9,574 bases of DNA from DATKMS01 sp041497995 (lineage in GTDB: Bacteria > Desulfobacterota > Binatia > HRBIN30), in the NCBI GenBank assembly GCA_041497995.1, contig JBGQHM010000263.1, forward strand, positions 1 through 9,574. Reading direction: 5' to 3'. Each line of letters begins with the position of its first letter. Position 1 is the stretch's first letter. The translations under genes and the position numbers were made by a program. The notes beneath the pieces are model-generated. The model did no database searches and was not told the origin of the DNA. It saw only the letters and a list, made by a program, of their open reading frames with translations. Positions 6,584-9,574 of the stretch are shown here, piece after piece.

Positions 6584-6835
6584 GGGGCGAGGCTTTTCCG
6601 CATCGCTGAGGCAGCGCGGCCTATTGCAGAACGTCCGTACCATGCACCCGGCGCCCAGCCGCACCGGAAATGCCTCGCCCTTCTTTGCAGCCACGGGATC
6701 TCCACGAACGCTGCGTGGAAACCGCAGCGCCGCAAGGGCGAGGCATTTCCCACCAATCCGCACCGCCGCTGCGCACTCCGTCGGCAGGGTATGACACCAT
6801 CGTCGAACGCGCCGCATGCGGAAATGCCTCGCCCC
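6584..6835. repeat. Nested inverted-repeat element (REP/MITE-like)
   Basis: The 330 bp between the kinase and the LLM gene (6578-6907) has no credible gene; most of it is this structured block. Four copies of one sequence, core GGGCGAGGC(A/T)TTTCC, alternate in orientation. Copy 1 is at 6584-6603 (+), copy 2 at 6666-6680 (-), copy 3 at 6736-6750 (+) and copy 4 at 6816-6835 (-). Copies 1 and 4 are 20-bp inverted repeats matching at 19 positions; copies 2 and 3 match perfectly over 15 bp. The outer and inner pairs are nearly concentric (centres about 6709.5 and 6708). At the centre are two alternative hairpins: 6701-6706 with 6714-6719, and 6709-6715 with 6723-6729. Another small hairpin is at 6604-6616. 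No target-site duplication was found. It could be a REP-like cluster, a MITE, or two tandem palindromic modules. Confidence 0.75.
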
Positions 6836-6893
6836 GTCATGCATCAGGTCATGCATCGTTGACCCTCGGCCGATACCGGCATAGGACACCCCC

Positions 6894-6899
6894 AGGAGG
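6894..6899 (+). promoter_or_regulatory. Strong Shine-Dalgarno for the LLM oxidoreductase
   Basis: A perfect AGGAGG sits 8 bases before the ATG at 6908. It is the best ribosome binding site in the window and fixes the start. A possible weak promoter lies just upstream, TTGACC at 6859-6864 and TAGGAC at 6882-6887 with 17 bases between, but the -10 matches the consensus at only three positions and would start the transcript almost at the Shine-Dalgarno. I do not annotate it separately. Confidence 0.8.
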
Positions 6900-6907
6900 A
6901 CCCCTCA

Positions 6908-7933
<1,026 letters not shown>

Positions 7934-7936
7934 AGA

Positions 7937-8015
7937 ATTTCGGATTTCGGAATGCGGATTGCGGATTTCCCTCTCCCTCTTAACATTCCGCAATCCGAAA
8001 TCCGCAATCCGAAAT
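7937..8015. repeat. Heptamer-built inverted repeat between convergent genes
   Basis: This block fills the gap between two convergent genes. The left arm holds four tandem 7-bp units (TCGGATT, TCGGAAT, GCGGATT, GCGGATT; 7940-7967). The right arm (7985-8012) holds four units that read as the complement of the same heptamer. With the flanking ATT/AAT the two arms can pair over 31 bp (7937-7967 with 7985-8015), with four mismatches and a 17-base pyrimidine-rich loop. Shifted registers also give perfect partial stems: 7941-7951 with 7994-8004, and 7956-7968 with 7998-8010. Its position fits a bidirectional transcription terminator or attenuator, but no run of T follows either arm. It may instead be a dispersed intergenic repeat. 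Confidence 0.75.
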
Positions 8016-8024
8016 GTCGCTGCC

Positions 8025-8885
8025 TCATCCCGCCGCCACGATCAGCAGGCTGCCCATCGTAATGATCGCTGCGCCGGCGAGGCGGTAGCGCGCTTCGCCC
8101 TCGCCGAGCAGGAAGCGGCCGAGCAGCACGCCGAAGACGATGCTGGTCTGACGCAGGCCGAGGACGTAGCTTGCAGGCGCCGTGGCGAGCACCCACAGGA
8201 TCAGCAGATACGAAAAGGGGCCGACGAGTCCGGTAAACAGCACAGGCCGCGTGTTCACGCGGAACTCGTGCACGGCGCGGCCGACTGCCGCGCGTCCGAG
8301 GCCAACCCAGATGAGCGAAAACTCGCCGACGGAGATCAGATACAAGTAGACGAAGGCGGGAACGTGCGCGACGCCTTGCTTGTCGACGATGGTGAACAAG
8401 GCGATGAACACGGCGGTCATCAACGCGTAGCGCGTGACCTTCTCGCCAAGCACGGCCCGTCCGCCGCGCGCGCGCAATGCGGGCAGCTGTAACGTCAACG
8501 CCCCGATCCCTGCGAGCATCGCACCCGCTACGCCGCCAACCGTTAACTGCCCGCGCGCCGTTGCGATGTCCCACGCAGCGACCAACACCGGCGCCGTGCG
8601 GCTGAGCGGGTAGGCCACCGACAGGTCTCCGGCATCGTACGACTTGAGCAGGAAGACGGCGTACGCTGCGTGTGTCACCGCCGACGCGGCAATCCACACC
8701 CAGCCCATGCGGTCGATGCCGCCATGCGGCCAGTCCCACACGACCAGCGGCGCGTAGCACACGCAGGTCAGCACGCCCTGCGCGACGAAGAAGGCCCAAC
8801 GGTCGGCGCTGCCCTTGTTGAAGAAGTTCCACGTCGCGTGCAGGAGCGCCGAGAGCAGCACCAAGGCGATGGCGGCGCCGGTCAT
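8025..8885 (-). CDS. EamA/DMT-family transporter
   Basis: This 286-residue, very hydrophobic protein matches the drug/metabolite transporter family. About ten membrane helices can be counted, arranged as two EamA repeats (about 1-140 and 150-286). Family-typical stretches are L-L-H-A-T-W-N-F-F-N-K near the N-terminus, Y-D-A-G-D-L-S-V-A-Y-P-L-S-R-T-A-P-V at about 83-100, and in the second repeat G-L-V-G-P-F-S-Y-L-L-I-L-W-V-L and Q-T-S-I-V-F-G-V-L-L-G-R-F-L-L-G-E. Such proteins move small metabolites, amino acids or toxic compounds across the inner membrane; the substrate here is unknown. The ATG at 8885 (minus strand) is the first sensible start; no good Shine-Dalgarno precedes it. It converges with the LLM gene across the hairpin and diverges from the CMD-like gene across 149 bp. 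Confidence 0.92.
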   Translation of the reverse strand: MTGAAIALVLLSALLHATWNFFNKGSADRWAFFVAQGVLTCVCYAPLVVWDWPHGGIDRMGWVWIAASAVTHAAYAVFLLKSYDAGDLSVAYPLSRTAPVLVAAWDIATARGQLTVGGVAGAMLAGIGALTLQLPALRARGGRAVLGEKVTRYALMTAVFIALFTIVDKQGVAHVPAFVYLYLISVGEFSLIWVGLGRAAVGRAVHEFRVNTRPVLFTGLVGPFSYLLILWVLATAPASYVLGLRQTSIVFGVLLGRFLLGEGEARYRLAGAAIITMGSLLIVAAG

Positions 8886-9024
8886 GGCGTGGCGTGACCA
8901 CTCTGTCGATCTAGTTCCTTCATGACGCGCGCCGGTTCGGGCCGCTTATGTCATCGCCCTGCCGAACGCAACGCACCCCCTCGACTTTGCCGCCGCACGC
9001 TGCCACGATCTGCCCCACACTGAC

Positions 9025-9030
9025 AGGAGA
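9025..9030 (+). promoter_or_regulatory. Shine-Dalgarno of the CMD-like gene
   Basis: AGGAGA lies 4 bases before the ATG at 9035 and supports that start. The 149 bp divergent gap 8886-9034 must carry the promoters of both flanking genes, but I see no clear -35/-10 pair or operator in it. Confidence 0.65.
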
Positions 9031-9034
9031 TCCC

Positions 9035-9574
9035 ATGGCTCGACTCCCCTACGTTGACCCGGCCAGCGCATCATCGAAGGTACAGGAGGCCCTCGCCGGA
9101 TTGGCGGTGCCGCTGAACATCTTCCGCATGGTGGCGCACGCGGAGGCCAACTTCCGCCCATTCCTGCGCTACGGCGCCAGCATTCTCGGACGGCAACAGC
9201 TCAGCGCCCGCGTGCGCGAGCTCGCCATCCTGCGCGTCGCCAACCTGTCAAAGGCGCGCTACGAGTGGGTGCAACATGTTCCGATCGGCAAGGCCACCGG
9301 CATCACCGACGCGCAGATTGCGGCACTCGAAGCGGGCAACGCAAAGGCAGACTGCTTCGATGCGCGCGACCAGCTGGTGCTGCGCTTCACCGAGGAAGTA
9401 GTGCGCGACGTGCGCGCCTCCGACGCGACGTTCGCCGAAATGACGCGCCACTTCCCGCCGCAGGAGATCGTCGAGCTGATCCTCGCGATCGGTTTCTACA
9501 TGGCCGTAGCGCGCCTGCTCGAGACGACGGCAGTGGACATCGAAGCCGACGCCGGGGCGGCGATTGTCGACGCC
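9035..9574 (+). CDS. Carboxymuconolactone decarboxylase (CMD)-family protein, 3' end outside window
   Basis: The reading is open from the ATG at 9035 to the right edge (180 codons, no stop), so the C-terminal end is missing, though family members of this type are about 180-200 residues and little is probably lost. It begins M-A-R-L-P-Y-V-D-P. The core has R-V-R-E-L-A-I-L-R-V-A at about 60-70, followed by the Y-E-W-V-Q-H-V-P-I-G-K-A-T-G-I stretch (about 76-90), typical of all-helical CMD proteins. A later L-I-L-A-I-G-F-Y-M-A-V-A-R-L helix also fits. The E-x-x-x-H arrangement is that of CMD-like proteins without the AhpD-type C-x-x-C redox pair; the only cysteine, at about 109, is not in that context. 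Activity could be decarboxylation, a peroxidase-like role or something else; the family is too broad to say. Confidence 0.88.
   Translation, partial: MARLPYVDPASASSKVQEALAGLAVPLNIFRMVAHAEANFRPFLRYGASILGRQQLSARVRELAILRVANLSKARYEWVQHVPIGKATGITDAQIAALEAGNAKADCFDARDQLVLRFTEEVVRDVRASDATFAEMTRHFPPQEIVELILAIGFYMAVARLLETTAVDIEADAGAAIVDA

Noticed and set aside
6859..6887. Candidate promoter TTGACC-17-TAGGAC before the LLM gene
   Set aside because: The -10 is weak and the predicted start would fall on the Shine-Dalgarno; this is not enough to list as a feature.
5768..6889. 373-codon minus-strand frame across the kinase and the repeat block
   Set aside because: It is antisense to an intact PfkB kinase, runs through the inverted repeats, and has no domain signal.
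6578..6907. CRISPR array in the gene-free repeat region
   Set aside because: Copies alternate in orientation with uneven spacing and number only four, with no cas genes nearby; the pattern is inverted repeats, not direct repeats with spacers.

Overview
The window is high-GC bacterial DNA (roughly 60-70% in the stretches counted by hand), densely coded and mostly on the + strand. A combination of MacB-type permeases, lipoproteins, a DUF1573 protein, an LLM-class F420/flavin-type oxidoreductase and a carboxymuconolactone-decarboxylase-like protein suggests an environmental Gram-negative lineage, for example the former Deltaproteobacteria or Binatota-like groups. This is inference from gene content only; no rRNA or tRNA is present to anchor it.

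Layout. (1) 2-1557: the tail of one MacB/FtsX-type ABC permease and a complete second permease, overlapping by one base, form the end of an export operon. (2) 1639-3332: a type II restriction-modification cassette. It has an intact SPPY-class (N4-cytosine type) DNA methyltransferase, overlapped by 8 bp by a gene resembling the XcyI/Cfr9I restriction endonuclease family. The nuclease gene is broken: one extra T at 3011 creates a stop just before the catalytic E-x-K, and the reading also looks internally shortened. The methyltransferase therefore appears to be orphaned. (3) 3329-6577: a tight same-strand run of five genes with gaps of 16 bp or less: FxLYD-like lipoprotein, Smr-domain protein, lipoprotein-type metal-dependent cyclase/hydrolase, DUF1573 lipoprotein, PfkB-family kinase. 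(4) 6578-6907: a 330 bp gene-free stretch filled by a nested, nearly concentric inverted-repeat element. (5) 6908-7933: LLM-class oxidoreductase with a strong Shine-Dalgarno. (6) 7937-8015: a long hairpin built from 7-bp tandem units, in the gap between convergent genes. (7) 8025-8885, minus strand: EamA/DMT-family transporter. (8) 9035 to the window end: the start of a CMD-family protein, divergent from the transporter.

How the genes fit together. The permease pair belongs to an efflux or lipoprotein/macrolide export-like system whose ATPase and adaptor would lie upstream. The five-gene run places three lipid-anchored proteins beside a nucleic-acid-binding Smr protein and a small-molecule kinase; a shared pathway is not evident from sequence. 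The most notable features are the decayed XcyI-type nuclease beside an intact methyltransferase, and the two distinct inverted-repeat structures that bracket the LLM gene. I found no clear candidate for a wholly new defence or mobile system.
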